Source of the DNA: Centropus unirufus
Taxonomy: Eukaryota; Chordata; Aves; Cuculiformes; Centropidae
Length of the DNA stretch: 64,000 nucleotides
Direction of reading: 5' to 3'
NCBI GenBank assembly: GCA_013397695.1
Contig: VYZI01000144.1
Span: 1,212,088-1,276,087, forward strand
The notes under the pieces: generated by a model
The model's input: only the letters and a program-made list of their open reading frames with translations
Told to the model about the DNA's origin: nothing
The model's database searches: none
Shown: positions 1 through 12,588 of the stretch, piece by piece
Numbering within the stretch: position 1 is the stretch's first letter
Layout: each line of letters opens with the position of its first letter
Position numbers and translations under genes: made by a program

Positions 1-592
1 TCGTGTCAATGTGAGACAGGGCTGGGTCCACACCCTGGCATGTGACCCCTAACCCCCCTGTTTGTGTGTGAAGAATATTATCCTGATTCATGTCGATTTA
101 GCACAATGCTGGGTGGGGGAGACAGAAGGTTGGGTCATCCCTTGAGCGGCCTCAGTATCGAACACTTGAGATGGGAGTTAAGTTGTTTGGGGGTCCGTTA
201 ATGGGGGTGAAATTGTTTGTAAAGTGTTTTAACTGTTTGTTGATGACCGCAAAGTATTGTGTGGATGAATCGGGCCGCACCTGTTGTAAAGTGATGAGCA
301 GGAAAAACCGGAATGCCCATACAGAGGAGAGAAACTATCTTATTCAGTGATCGCCGATGGAGTACCGTGCTGCCTGGACGTTTTGGATGCTAATGTTTTT
401 TCCAGGAATTATAATGAATAATGTATTAGACTTTGGTATATAAACTTTGTGATTTTTCGGCGGTGTGTGTGTCTTCGGTCGAGCTGGATGGCTCCCAGCA
501 CACCCAGCGCGGTAGCGCTGTTTGCTTGTCTTTACTTAATAAATTCTAAATTTTTATTGAAAACCCGTTTTGAGGTGTAATCAAACATCACA
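1..592 (+). mobile_element. Retroviral LTR copy 1 (solo type), cut by the window edge
   Basis: Same family as the copies at 2619, 11380 and 14275. Contains a TATA box (437-443), AATAAA (538-543) and a 3' end ..CAAACATCACA. A 59-codon frame beginning MGVKLFGG runs at 171-350 in the U3 part, upstream of the TATA box. The left end is outside the window, so no target duplication can be checked. Confidence 0.8.
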
Positions 593-2618
593 CTACTAAG
601 TGGGTAGCTTAGAAAGCAGCACAAAAGGCAAAATGGGAAACATACACATGTTCTGACCAGACAGAAGGCTTCTGTTTCTCGAGCATAATGTCCAATGCCA
701 GTCCTTCTGCCAAGTACATTCAACTTCATAGAAGCAAAGCTGATTCACTACAAGGCTTAGAAAACTCTCTGAGTAAAGTACATCTGCTTGTATTTCTGTG
801 CTACTACGCTTGTCTTTGACATCACATAGTAAATAGGTAAATGTAGGGAAGATGGACAATAGTTGAGGCAGAAAAGACAACAGGTAATTATCATGAGACA
901 CCAGTGTCACAGAATAAGGTAAAAAAGGCAGCCCCAACATACAACCTGCCCTTTCCCCGGAGAGTCCCTGGGAGACCATCCTCCAGGCACCAAGGGATGT
1001 ATCCAGGCAAATTCACTGGAATGGTGTTGGGAAAAAGGCAGCCCAGGAAGGACAGAGAGGAAGCACTCCAGCTCTGCTTCGCTGTGGTCCTGGTAGCTGC
1101 CCACTCTGCTCCATTCTCCTGCCCTTGGTTTCCCCACCCTGGGCCCTGCAGCCGATTTAAGGTGCTGCTTCAGTCACCCGGCATCTCTGGAAGGTTTCGA
1201 GCTGTGGTTTCAATTGCTGTCCCGAATTGGTATCCTAAAATCACAACTAATGTTCACATTTGTCACCACAGAAAGCGGCACAAAGGAAAAAGGAACACAG
1301 TCACTTGGGAAGAAAAATTATCAAAACAACTGAGTATAAGATAAGGATCAGAAGCACTCAACACAGTACTGAATGGAGCTGAAAGCGATCCACTGATGCA
1401 TGGGCTTAATAGCAGCTTAACCACCAGGCAGAGGTTCCTGCTGAGAGTAACTTTGCCTCACGGCCACTGTGAGAAATAAGAATGAAGAATTTCGCTTACA
1501 TAAGTAAATTCTCTTGAAGTCCAAGTGCTTACACAGCAGAGAATCTAATAAGAGAATTTGACAAAGCACTCAGAGACAGAAATTTTGCTTTGAGTTCTCT
1601 CTATATGCTGAAGACCAATAAAATATAAATTTGACCATAAATTAACTAATTGCCATAACCAAAGAGCCCAGACAACCTGTTGCACACCTTAAATTTTATG
1701 TCAATCTTTCAGCCTCATCTGCATAAGTTTTAAGTGGAAGAGAACACTGACAAATGCATTTGTTATGAAACTAGAGGATGTTTATGTATATATTAATCTG
1801 ATATTTAATACTTGTGCAATCCATTTTAGGACTACATTACAGAGCTGTTGCTCAGGTGATTGCACAGAAAGTGATCAGTTGCTATCAAACAATATTCTAG
1901 ACTGCACATTTCTAATTCTAATTATGAATATAAACAGGATCTATCAGGATTAGAGAGGATTTTTTAAAAGATATGGGTATGGTAATACCTGTGCAGCTAC
2001 TGAAAGATATCTTTAGAAGTAATTAGGATGTAGGGGCATATATGAGTGCATTTGGATATTGAAAAAGTATAAACATGCTATAGACGGCTTGGTTTTAAAT
2101 GTTAGGCATGGATTTATCTTAGTTGCCTGAAAAACATCTAGGAATTTTGCTAATGTTTTATGCTATGTCTCTCAAATAGCTTTTTCTTGAAAATAGGTCA
2201 GGTAAACTTAGGATGATACCAAACCTCATTTCACTACACATGGCACCTCATATAGGAATATCCAAAGGTGAATCATTGTAGTAATATGAATTTAAGCATG
2301 CCACAGTGTACAGGATTTTTGCTCACAAGTGCTCATTCTGATCACATCTGTGCATATTCCAGAGGGGAAACAGCTTCAATGTGGTAAGACTTCTAATGAA
2401 AATGTCATAAAATCAGACTTTCGCAATTATTTATGGGTAATAAATGAACAGTATCTATGATATGTGGTGATACTGTTTTCAGGAGAACACTGGGGAAAAA
2501 AACAAACAGCAGTGCTAGAAACTGCTCATAGTTACAGGGGGTGGATAGGTAGTGAGGAGAAAAATTAAAGAAAATTAAGAAGTTGTTGTTATTTTGCAAT
2601 GTTACCAGACTTCATAGG
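593..2618. other. Intergenic, no gene seen
   Basis: AT-rich DNA between two LTR copies of the same orientation. No retroviral gag, pol or env similarity and no exon-like open frame with homology, so the two LTRs are not the ends of one intact provirus. Confidence 0.6.
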
Positions 2619-3232
2619 TGTGATATTTGTGTATCAGTCGTGTCAATGTGAGACAGGGCTGGGTCCACACCCTGGCATGTGACCCCTAACCCCCCTGTTT
2701 GTGTGTGAAGAATATTATCCTGATTCATGTCGATTTAGCACAATGCTGGGTGGGGGAGACAGAAGGATGAGTCATCCCTTGAGCGGCCTCAGTATGGAAC
2801 ACCTGAGATGGGAGTTCAGTTGTTTGGGGGTATGTTAATGGGGGTGAAATTGTTTGGAATGTGTTTTAACTGTTTGTTGATGACCGCAAAGTATTGTGTG
2901 GATGAATCGGGCCGCACCTGTTGTAAAGTGATGAGCAGGAAAAACAGGAATGCCCATACAGAGGAGAAAGACTCTTATCTTATTCAGTGATCGCCGATGG
3001 AGTACCGTGCTGCCTGGACGTTTTAGATGCTATTGTCTTTTCTAGGAATTGTAATGAATAATGTATTAGACTTCGGTATATAAACTTTGTGATTTTTCGG
3101 CTGTGGGTGTGTCTCCGGTCGAGCGGGATGGCTCCCGGCACACCCAGCGCAGTAGCGCTGTTTGCTTGTCTTTACTTAACAAATTCTAAATTTTTATTGA
3201 AAACCCGTTTTGAGGTGTAATCAAATATCACA
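2619..3232 (+). mobile_element. Retroviral solo LTR copy 2 with target duplication
   Basis: 614 bases beginning TGTGATATTTG and ending CAAATATCACA, an 11-bp perfect terminal inverted repeat of TG..CA type. Flanked on both sides by the 5-base direct repeat ATAGG (2614-2618 and 3233-3237). Has the TATATAAA and AATAAA signals of an LTR. The 60-codon U3 frame (2808-2990) is open. Confidence 0.88.
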
Positions 3233-3237
3233 ATAGG

Positions 3238-4383
3238 TGACAGTGTTGAGCCACACAAGTGACAAAGAACTCTGTGATCTACAAAACTAGCTCCACAGCT
3301 GCCATATTCAGAGAAACTACCAAAAATTACTCTCTGTCCTAGAAAGAAGGGCAATGGTCAATTTAAGCCAGCTGTCTATCCAAGGTCTTTGATGGGTAAA
3401 ATTCACAACGGGCTGAGCCAGCTGAGCTCAAGGATACGGCACAGCCAGAACACAGCAGCTTTCTGCAGGCTGACTGTAGTAGTGCTCAAGTGGTCAGTAA
3501 CCCTCCCAGGCTGTGTGGTCATGATACTTCACTGAATGTGCCTAGTTAGTTAATAGACTATTTGATATTTCAAATTAGTTAATATTGATTAAAATTATTT
3601 CTATTATTTGGGTGTACGTTTGGACATGAGGGACTGTGCCTTTACAAGGCTTTAATAAAATTTACCCAGTTTTCAGGACTCGATGCAGTTGCCTAAAGCT
3701 AGACATTTAGAGATATTTGAGTTACTCCGGGGTTTCCCAGATGTGGGGAAAGTCTGAAAAATCTGACACAGCATGTACAGATTAATGAGCCATGGCCTCC
3801 TGCTCTAGGAGGCAGCTTTAAGACACCCCGAGACACTTCAAATGGCATTGTGCCTTTAGCTCTTGGCCACTAAACCACACTCAGTGCTATATGGATGCTC
3901 ATCCAGTGCAAAGTTAATGAGGTATCATCAGATGCTGAAAGGAGCAACTATCAGATTCCTTGGCCCTGAGGGGCTCCTGAATAGCACAATTGAGTCTCTA
4001 ATGTGGAGGGAATGGTTTGGGATCCATCTCTGATTTAGCCTGCCTGAAGTGTCTAGAACGAAACTATACATCTTCATGCAAGTAACGGAATCAAGCCTAA
4101 ATTTCTATCTATGACTCAATTCCCACTGTGGAGCTGGACATAAAGTGGTTTGCAAGGTTTCACCCCACTACTTGTATATTCACTCTCTGTAAATGCTACA
4201 GAGAGAACCTGAAGAGGGCAGATACTGACTTCTCACCACAACAGATGATGCAATTTCTCACTAACACCTCTGCTGTAAGTTTCATTGTTAGGGAGGATCT
4301 TTTTTCTTTGCCGCAGTCACAAATGTCAAATGTCCTCAAGACAAAAAAGAAAAAGAAAACAAAACCACATCCTTTTCATCTAG
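3238..4383. other. GZMA upstream region
   Basis: Intergenic sequence between LTR copy 2 and the GZMA core promoter. A 91-codon frame at 4128-4403 has no recognisable domain and ends in a lysine-rich run; I regard it as chance. No second granzyme exon seen. Confidence 0.5.
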
Positions 4384-4397
4384 CTATATATATTAAA
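4384..4397 (+). promoter_or_regulatory. TATA box of GZMA
   Basis: The run TATATATATTAAA lies 33-46 bases before the GZMA start codon. A start site about 25-30 bases downstream would leave a 5' UTR of only about 10-20 bases, or transcription could begin further upstream. Position and sequence are seen; use as the core promoter is inferred. Confidence 0.5.
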
Positions 4398-4429
4398 CAG
4401 TGAATAGGGGGGAACATCAGACAGAAATC

Positions 4430-7400
4430 ATGGGAGCCTTCTTCACTTTGTGTACCTCTGCTGCTGTCATTCTCCTGGTAATTCATGGAGGTAAGTGCCA
4501 GTTCAGTCTTTGTGAAGGTAAATGTTGACATCCAAAGTTCCAGTTAAGTATAAATACATTACATCTATTAAGGTAAAAGAAATAGTCATATTTATTGTGT
4601 TATTGTTAGGTCTTTTCCTCTATCTGCATGTGTTTGATCTGTCATGCAAACAAAAAAAATTTTGAAATGGGTAGCATTAATTAAAGTGGCACAAAGGACA
4701 GGTTATTTGGAGGAGTTCAGAGAAGTTACATTAGTGATTATCTATCCTTTCTCTACAGAGTCCTATATTAATCCGTTGATTTTCTGGTTTTGGCTTGGTT
4801 TTTTTTCTGAAAAACAGGTTCATGTAATGCCACAAATGATACCTTTATTATGTGGAAGATCTTTGTTACTCAAAACGAAAGCTAAGAAATTAACCATAGC
4901 AGTGAAATTCAGGAGGAGAAATCTGTGCAAAAGCAAAAATACTTTTATATTTTTCTAGTCAAAGCTCACCCCGCTGATCTAATTTTGGTCCCACTGAAAC
5001 AGACAGAAGTAGTATTGCCAAGCAACCTCAGACGCCTACCTCAAAGACCAGCATTCTGACATGTGCATACATGTGTGTCTGTATACTTTGTAATTACATT
5101 AACTGGTTTTCATTAAGAGACTATCTTACAATATTTGTTAGCCCACCTATGTGTATTGCAGTGTATTTTTATTTTTAGGTTTATGTGTGGATATCATTGG
5201 AGGAACTGAAGTAGCACCACACTCCAGGCCATTTATGGCCCTAATCTGTGGAGAAAATGGAAAACCTATTTGTGGAGGAGCTTTGATCAAGGAAAACTGG
5301 GTTTTAACAGCAGCTCACTGTAGCATGTAAGTTCTTACTCTGATTCAGAGATTGTCCTTAGTGAGAATCCGGTGTCTGTTCAAGAATAAAAGTTCAGATC
5401 CCTGGTGGTTTTGTGCATTTAGTATGACCATGATCATGTTCTCATTATTGTGTTTTGTATTTTATATTGATGAATGTCCTTCAGAGAGTAAAAAAAAATA
5501 CAACAGGGTATACTGACATCATGGTTTCTAAGGAGTTAGTTCATCAGCTTCTAGATGCATGCATGTGCAGAGTAGTAACACTGAAGTAGTGAATATGGGG
5601 GAAAGGTTTATCCCTGTTTTCTCAGCCAACCAGTACACTAGTCCAGAGGACTGGCCAATTTAATTATCTGCTCAAAAAAACAGAAATAAATCCTTGCCAT
5701 TTTATTCTCTAAACGGTATGTAGTTCAGCACACAAAGGCAGCATGCAATTATGCAGGAGTAAAAAATCCCCCAGGCAGATGATAGGAGATACCAAGAGAT
5801 CCCTGTTCTACTGGATATGTTCGTTTGTCAGCCGGCCTTTCCTCTTGCTGCCTGACTCAAGATGCAAACGGCTGTTTGGCTCTGCAGAGCCCCTCAGCGA
5901 GGCAGGATGTGAGTTTTAAATAACATGGCCTATCCCTTGCCTTTGTGGGAGGATTGGAGCTGCTGCTGAGCCAGACCTCACACAGCCTCTGTCGATGGCC
6001 GCTCCAGGGCCAGTAAGTAAATTATGGGACTCTGCAGACATCAGAGAAATGTATCCATCTCGCCTGGTTCCACCCAAACAGGGAGATGGATGAGACCTAC
6101 TACAGAGCCCAAAAGCTGCCATACTAATTAACAGAAGGTAAAGAATGTTTCCAAATTAAATTGCATTTAAGGGAAAATTGAATAAAGATTTAAGCTAATG
6201 ATGCTCAGTCAACAGTCACACAGCTCTTAATTGCTGAAGGAAAGGACCAACCACTTCCTCAGGGTTACGTTTTCTGTCCTAAGTTTCAAATGAGGGACAA
6301 CCTACATATTTGCTCTAAGAACATTCTCCCATTAAGCTGTAATACACATTGTTCTCCTACAAATAGCTACACCCATGGTCCAATATAAAGGTCTGCTTGA
6401 GCTTGTTGACCAAGGAGTACTGGACTCCTGGTTCTGTGCCAGGGAGCAATTTTGCATACTTTTCTAAATTACCGTTGTTTTACCGGCATGAGAAGAGAAA
6501 CTGTAGCAGCTGGCCATTATAACACCATATTTAACAGCAAAGAACTATGGAGTTGTAGCACATGAGTCCCAGTTGAATCCCACTAATTCTTGTCTCTCTT
6601 CTCAGGGAAAGAGGCAAAGTTATTCTTGGAGCTCATTCACAGAAAGCAAAAGAAAAAGAAAAACAGATTATTCTGATTGGAAAACAAATTCGCTACCCAT
6701 GCTACAGTCCCAGTACCAAGGAAAATGACATTATGTTGCTGCAGGTATAGATTTTACACATTACGTATGGAATATGCATATTCTATGCTGTACCAGTTGC
6801 TTCTTGTGGGAGAGAGGAGCCAAGGGAGTTCCTGGTGTCTTTCTTTCTGGGGTGATGTAATCTGGTCAGCTAATCCATCAGATTGGGGAACTGGGGATGC
6901 ACTGTGAACTAAGGCAAACAACAGTTCTTGTAATGCATGCCAATGCTATAAGTAGAAAAATTCTGGAGCTTTACTGAGATATTTAAGTTTCTGGCTTTTC
7001 AGTGAAACAATAAAGTGTGTCCACAGAAAGAAGCGTATTTCGCACAGAGATACAATTTAGTTAAAACCCTAATTTTCTATCTGAAAAACAGTTCTAATTA
7101 AAAATTTCTGACTTCTCTGATTCTCTTCAGTGATTACTGTTATTTGTCTTTCCAATCATCTGAGTTGGTTTTTTTTTTCAGAGATAATATTTCAGCAAAA
7201 TATAAGTGGGTTTTGATGAGACAAAGAACACTAATTCTCCTCATTCTTAGTTTGATCAAATAAATCTTGTTACAAAGAACTGAGGAATCTAAAAAAGCAG
7301 TTGCATTAATCCCCCATTATCACGAAGGAAAAGGTTAACACGCTGGGGCCTCTGTCAGACCACCAAGTAATAAATACTTTCCTTATCTTATACAGCTTCA

Positions 7401-8552
7401 AAAAAGAGCAAAACTTAATAAAGCCGTGAAACTAATTCCCCTGCCTGCCTCAGATGAGGATCCCAAACCAGGAACAACTTGCACAGTAACAGGATGGGGA
7501 CAGACTCACAATCGTCGGAAAGAGCTTTCTGATACTCTGAGAGAGGTCAATATCACTGTCATCAGCAGGCAAACCTGCAATGACAGGAGGCATTATAATA
7601 AGAAACCTGTTATAACAGAAAACATGATATGCGCCGGGGCTAAAAATGGAGGCAAGGATTCATGTTCTGTAAGTATATTTACTGACTATATCCACATAGA
7701 TTATGTCAAAAAAAATATTAAGTACTAGCTTTTGCACACCTATAATTTCTGATTCCCTTCAGTTCAATGAAGAACTTTATTAAAAATCAGTGAGTTTAGC
7801 AAGGCTTGGTCTTCCAAACTTTAAAATCAAAAGTATTGATGATGACTCACTTTCACAGATTGTGGATATTGAGGAGTTATCCAGGTAGTGCAGCTATCTG
7901 TTCTCTTTCTCAATCAAATTCTTTTAATACAAAAATCTCCACAAAATAGATTATGAGTCCATTCTCAAGCAGGTTACCTCAGTGAAAAAACTTCTCTGAT
8001 GTCAGAGGGCTTTGGAGCAGATTTTGATGACAAAAAACATTTTGACTGGGCCAAATGCAGGTCTGTGTAAGAACTAGCACATTTTAAAATATTTCAATTT
8101 TTAATTAATTGAGTTACAAAAAAAAAAATTCCAGAGGCTTTCTGTTTTTCAAGAGGAATATTTCTAGCTTTTTTCTTTTCAGATTAAAAAAAAAGAATAA
8201 CTTTCTTGAGCTAGATTTAATCCTGTTACTCATGCTTGAAAGGTCAGTTTAAAGCCTTTTTTAGAAAAAAAGAAATACACAATAACACTGTGTACATTTG
8301 TATTTCCTCCATGCAACTTGTCCAGATGTTATTTCAAATAAGCACTTTTTAGGTTCTGTAAATTTGAATAACAATTTTTTTCCCTTTTTCCAGGGGGATT
8401 CAGGTGGGCCTTTAAGATGTAATAATGTGATGAGAGGCATCACTTCTTTTGGGAAGCCAAACAGGTGTGGTGCTGTTGATGGCCCCGGTGTCTACACTCG
8501 ACTCACAAAGAAATACCTTCAGTGGATAAGGGAAACCATAGGGGGAGCCTGA
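4430..8552 (+). CDS. GZMA: Granzyme A, five coding exons, complete
   Basis: Secreted trypsin-like serine protease of cytotoxic lymphocyte granules; cleaves after Lys/Arg in target cells. Coding exons: 4430-4490, 5179-5326, 6606-6744, 7396-7668, 8394-8552, all GT-AG with matching phases (1, 0 after exon 3, 0 after exon 4), giving 259 residues (human GZMA 262). Residues 1 to about 20 are a hydrophobic signal peptide; a short propeptide (GLCVD) precedes the mature start IIGG at 26. Catalytic triad: His67 in TAAHC, Asp111 in ENDIMLL, Ser210 in GDSGGP. Asp204, six residues before the serine, gives the basic S1 pocket. WGQTHN, SDTLREVNIT and NDRRHYN match GZMA rather than GZMK. Cys102 in YPCY corresponds to the cysteine that links the human homodimer. 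Family and ancestry are clear; only the exact signal-peptide cut is uncertain. Confidence 0.96.
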
Positions 8553-8961
8553 TTGAGTTTTCACCAAGTGATTTCCTATTTCGTACCTGTGTAACAAATT
8601 CTAGTTTTGAAGAACGCATTTATAAACAGTCTCATTATAATGGTAAAAGAGGCATTCCCTTGCTGAATTTTAGCAGCTTGATATCCTTGTAGATAAAAAT
8701 ACATGTCTGTTTGCAGGGAAGATGTGATCTCAACATGGCCAGAACACTGGGCTTTGCTTCAGCAGCAATTGTAGCTTATACTGCCAACTGTGGAGACACT
8801 TGACAGGTATTTGTGGCTTAGGCTTCCAGCATTCCTGTGTTGCACATGCAGTCTTAGCGCTACATGGATGAGTATTTCTGGTCAGTAATCTAATTCAGCT
8901 GTTTGTGTCCTCACTGCATGCTGACTATATCCTGCGCTCTTCTGTATCTGGACTTTTGCAA

Positions 8962-8967
8962 AATAAA
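8962..8967 (+). terminator. Poly(A) signal candidate of GZMA
   Basis: AATAAA 410 bases after the GZMA stop codon, the first canonical hexamer downstream. A second AATAAA at 9188-9193 is an alternative. Confidence 0.55.
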
Positions 8968-11379
8968 CCTGAAAGTTAGAGAGATGATAGGTACAACTCC
9001 ATACACCTGAAAAACTATGTAATTTCTTCACAGCAGAGCTCCTAATTTCACAGGTGTAGAGGACTTCTAAGCTTCAAAAATTACATTTCAGCAGCTGCAT
9101 TTGATTGTGGGACATAATAAGTGTGTATTTCCTAGCTGCCTTATATTTGAAATGCCTAGATTTAATCCTTTTGTGTACTTTGCATTTAATAAAGATGGCA
9201 ATAAAAATCTACTGCTTGCAGTTGTCAAATTTATATGGAAAGCTCCACTTGCTGCAGTACAGATAGTGTGTGTACTTAATGTTTTGGATGTGCAATATGT
9301 CTGCATGATGCACCAAGATCAACAACATTACATTAAAAACAGTTAGCTGTAAAAAACACCATCCAGAGAAATAACAGAATAAGTCTCAGCTGAAATATCA
9401 GTATGATAAAGTGCTCCTCATAACAGAAACACACAGGAAACAAGCAAGGTAAGTTCAAGACAATTCTCGCAAAATACCACACCCTTAATTAGGAAATAAT
9501 TTATTTTAAAAACTGAAGGAAAACAGAAATATCTTTGTAAATCTAGTGAAAAATCTGTAGCTGATCATCAAGGCAACCAGCTACTTAAGGCTATTTCACT
9601 CTTCCCTTAAACGAGTCTTAATTAAATTCTTCCTCTTTCCCCATTTTCCCTCTATGTCTCTTTCATTCTGCTATTGTACTTGCATTACTGATCCCTCTGG
9701 ATTGCTTCTTTCTCTTCCCCGGGAGTCTCAAGCAACATTCGTGTGGGTGAAAAATCCTACCATTCAGTTTCTTTACATTTTTCAGACAGCAGTTCTGATC
9801 CAAGTGGTGTCAGAAGGAAGGAGAAGTCCTTACCAAGAGATTAACAATGCATAAAGATATATGATTTCCCCACAACCCCAACTTGAAATTTAGGACCTAC
9901 CCAAAGACACCTTAAAAGATTATTTTCTTTTGAATATGTGATATTTAGTGAATTATGCAAAATGAGGCAGTGGGACTGGAAATTACACGATAACCAAAAC
10001 ATTCAAGCCTCTGCCACCACTGCCAGTAGTGGAAAACAGAGGAAAAAAAGCAGAAGAATGGAGATGGAACCTAGATGTCATCTAGGCTGGGAATTTCATA
10101 ACCACCCATCATAACCACCCACATAACCATCCATCCTTTGTTACACATTTCTTCCTGTATTTAGCAAACCAAGAGCGTTTAGGCACTATCAAAGGAAAGA
10201 AAGAATTTCTGGGAGAATCCTAAAAGTATATAAGGAAGCAGGTTAATTCCACTGCTTTCTTTTCCCATTAGAAAAAAAAAAGAGAAAGGTGTTTTAAAAT
10301 TTTTTAAAAATAAATAATTTAAAATATTATTCTGAGCATTTAAATCAGATCCTATATGTCTGATAAAATGTGCTGCAACACAACATTTTAATGCTCATAT
10401 GAGAAGACAGGCATAGCGTTATTTCCCATTCTTAGACATGAGCTTCTTGGTAGTCATTTCTCAACTGATAACCAACATTACCATTTTCTAACCTGTTCCA
10501 AAGACCACACGAGATGCGGTCAGAAACTAGTGGTTTATTAGCAGATTTATTGTAAATTGACATCTTGCTAGGTAAAAAGGATGAGTGGTCTCAACCTTCC
10601 AGACCTAAAGTTAGCAATCACATGATTTATGAACAGAAGCAGAAGAGGTTTTAAAAAATTATGAGAACCAAAGACATGACAGTTTCACATTCATTTCCAG
10701 AGATACTTGCGCCCCCGTCAACTTTGCTCATCTCTTTTCATGCATTTGATCACAGCTTGGTTTTCCATGGGCTTACACTGCTCTACTCCCATAATCTCGC
10801 ATTCGTCCCCAGCTACAGGAAATATTTCAAATAAACTTCCAGCATCCAAACAACATGAGTTTCTGGGCTGACAGGGATTTTAATACATAAATGTAAGTCT
10901 GAAGCATTACTCTCTGCTTCTCTTCATCCCAAATAATGCAAGCAAAGTTCCAAAGGTATCTGTGGGTAGCATGCTTCTTGAGCAGCACTGCTGAGGTGCA
11001 TCTGAAGAGCTTCTGAAGACCAGTCCTGACATCCTCACTTAGCTGTTGGCAGTCTACAAGTCTTACATCAGCAGACTCCTATTAAAGACCAACAGGTTTG
11101 TTCCTTGCAAGCACTACATAAAATTCATAAGGGGGTGACAGCTGCTAGGCTTGCTGGTGCGCAGAATTAAACTGCTGGCCTTGAGGCATGAATGAAGTCA
11201 CTGTTGTGATTGACCCAAATAGCATGATTCTTTGACTATCTCCATCTGTTTTATTAATGAGTAGACTACATAATTATGCATAATAATAGAATTATTATCC
11301 AATTATTTATATTTTTCAAACAGTGTCAAACATAGTAGATGGGTTTAATGAAGGAAACAACTCAAAATCCCATAGTTTC
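8968..11379. other. Intergenic region downstream of GZMA
   Basis: No gene recognised. Contains a short tandem array of CATAACCACCCA-like units at about 10097-10131 and ordinary AT-rich DNA. Confidence 0.5.
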
Positions 11380-11994
11380 TGTGATATTTGATTACACCTC
11401 AAAATGGGTTTTCAATAAAAATTTAGAATTTATTAAGTAAAGACAAGCAAACAGCGCTGCCGCACTGGGTGTGCCGGGAGCCATCCCGCTCGACCAAAGA
11501 CACACCCCCAGCCGAAAAATCACAAAGTTTATATACCAAAGTCTAATACATTATTCATTACAATTCCTAGAAAGAGACAATAGCATCTAAAACGTCCAGG
11601 CAGCACGGTACTCCATCGGCGATCACTGAATAAGATAGTTTCTCTCCTCTGTATGGGCATTCCGGTTTTTCCTGCTGATCACTTTACAACAGGTGCGGCC
11701 TGATTCATCCACACAATACTTTGCGGTCATCAACAAACAGTTAAAACACTTTACAAACAATTTCACCCCCATTAACAGACCCCCAAACAACTTAACTCCC
11801 ATCTCAGGCGTTCCATACTGAGGCCTTACAAGGGATGACTCATCCTTCTGTCTCCCCCACCCAGCATTGTGCTAAATCGACATGAATCAGGATAATATTC
11901 TTCACACATAAAGAGGAGGGGTTAGGGGTCACATGCCATGGTGTGGACCCAGCCCTGTCTCACATTGACACGAATCAGAAGCACAAATATCACA
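11380..11994 (-). mobile_element. Retroviral solo LTR copy 3 with target duplication
   Basis: 615 bases, minus orientation, same 11-bp termini TGTGATATTTG/CAAATATCACA. On the plus strand GTTTC flanks both ends (11375-11379 and 11995-11999), a 5-base target duplication. The U3 frame of 59 codons is open (about 11629-11808). It lies about 600 bases beyond the CDC20B stop codon and in the sense orientation of CDC20B. Confidence 0.88.
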
Positions 11995-12588
11995 GTTTCT
12001 AATTCAGCTTGTTATCATTACCTCTGCAAAAAACATAAAGAATTCCCATGAAATCATGTATATTATTGCAATTACATATTTAACCTAGATATCTAGAAAT
12101 ATTTAGGCAGATGCTGTACCATGATCTACGTTATATATAGAAAGAATACAGTCTCCTGGAGTGGTTTCTGCTGATCCTAGCCTTAGAATGATTCAAGGCA
12201 ATTTACACAAATTGGAATGTGGTTCCCAATGGGGATGTTAAGACGATGTAAAATTACTTACAAGAATCCTAGTTAAAAGCGGGACCTAAGACTTTATGCT
12301 GGCACTTGACACAAGGTGGATTCCATCCATGCTTGCTAGCTTAATCAAAATAAATATGGTGCTGTTCTTTATACTTTTAGTATCTTTTCCTCTAGGGTAA
12401 GTAAGCTACTAATGTTTCACATGACGGGCTGATGGGGAAAATTGCTTTGTCTTTTACCATGTTTCCATTGGAACAAACACACAAAATTTGAATTACTGAA
12501 TGGGTTAAGCACACTTCAATCACTCGTTTTCCAGGAAAAGTCACAAGTATGAGCTCAGATAACCATTAGAAAAAGCTTTGCTGAGGTG
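11995..12588 (-). other. CDC20B 3' UTR / downstream region
   Basis: No AATAAA or ATTAAA on the minus strand was found by eye between the CDC20B stop codon and LTR copy 3. Only weak variants exist (CATAAA near 12292, TATAAA near 12369). The first canonical hexamer in this direction is that of the LTR, near 11430. Confidence 0.45.

Noticed and set aside
1..3232. LTR copies 1 and 2 as the two ends of one provirus
   Set aside because: The DNA between them has no retroviral coding similarity, and copy 2 has its own matching 5-base duplication on both sides.
4128..4403. 91-codon frame just upstream of GZMA
   Set aside because: Overlaps the TATA box, ends in a Lys run, and has no domain.
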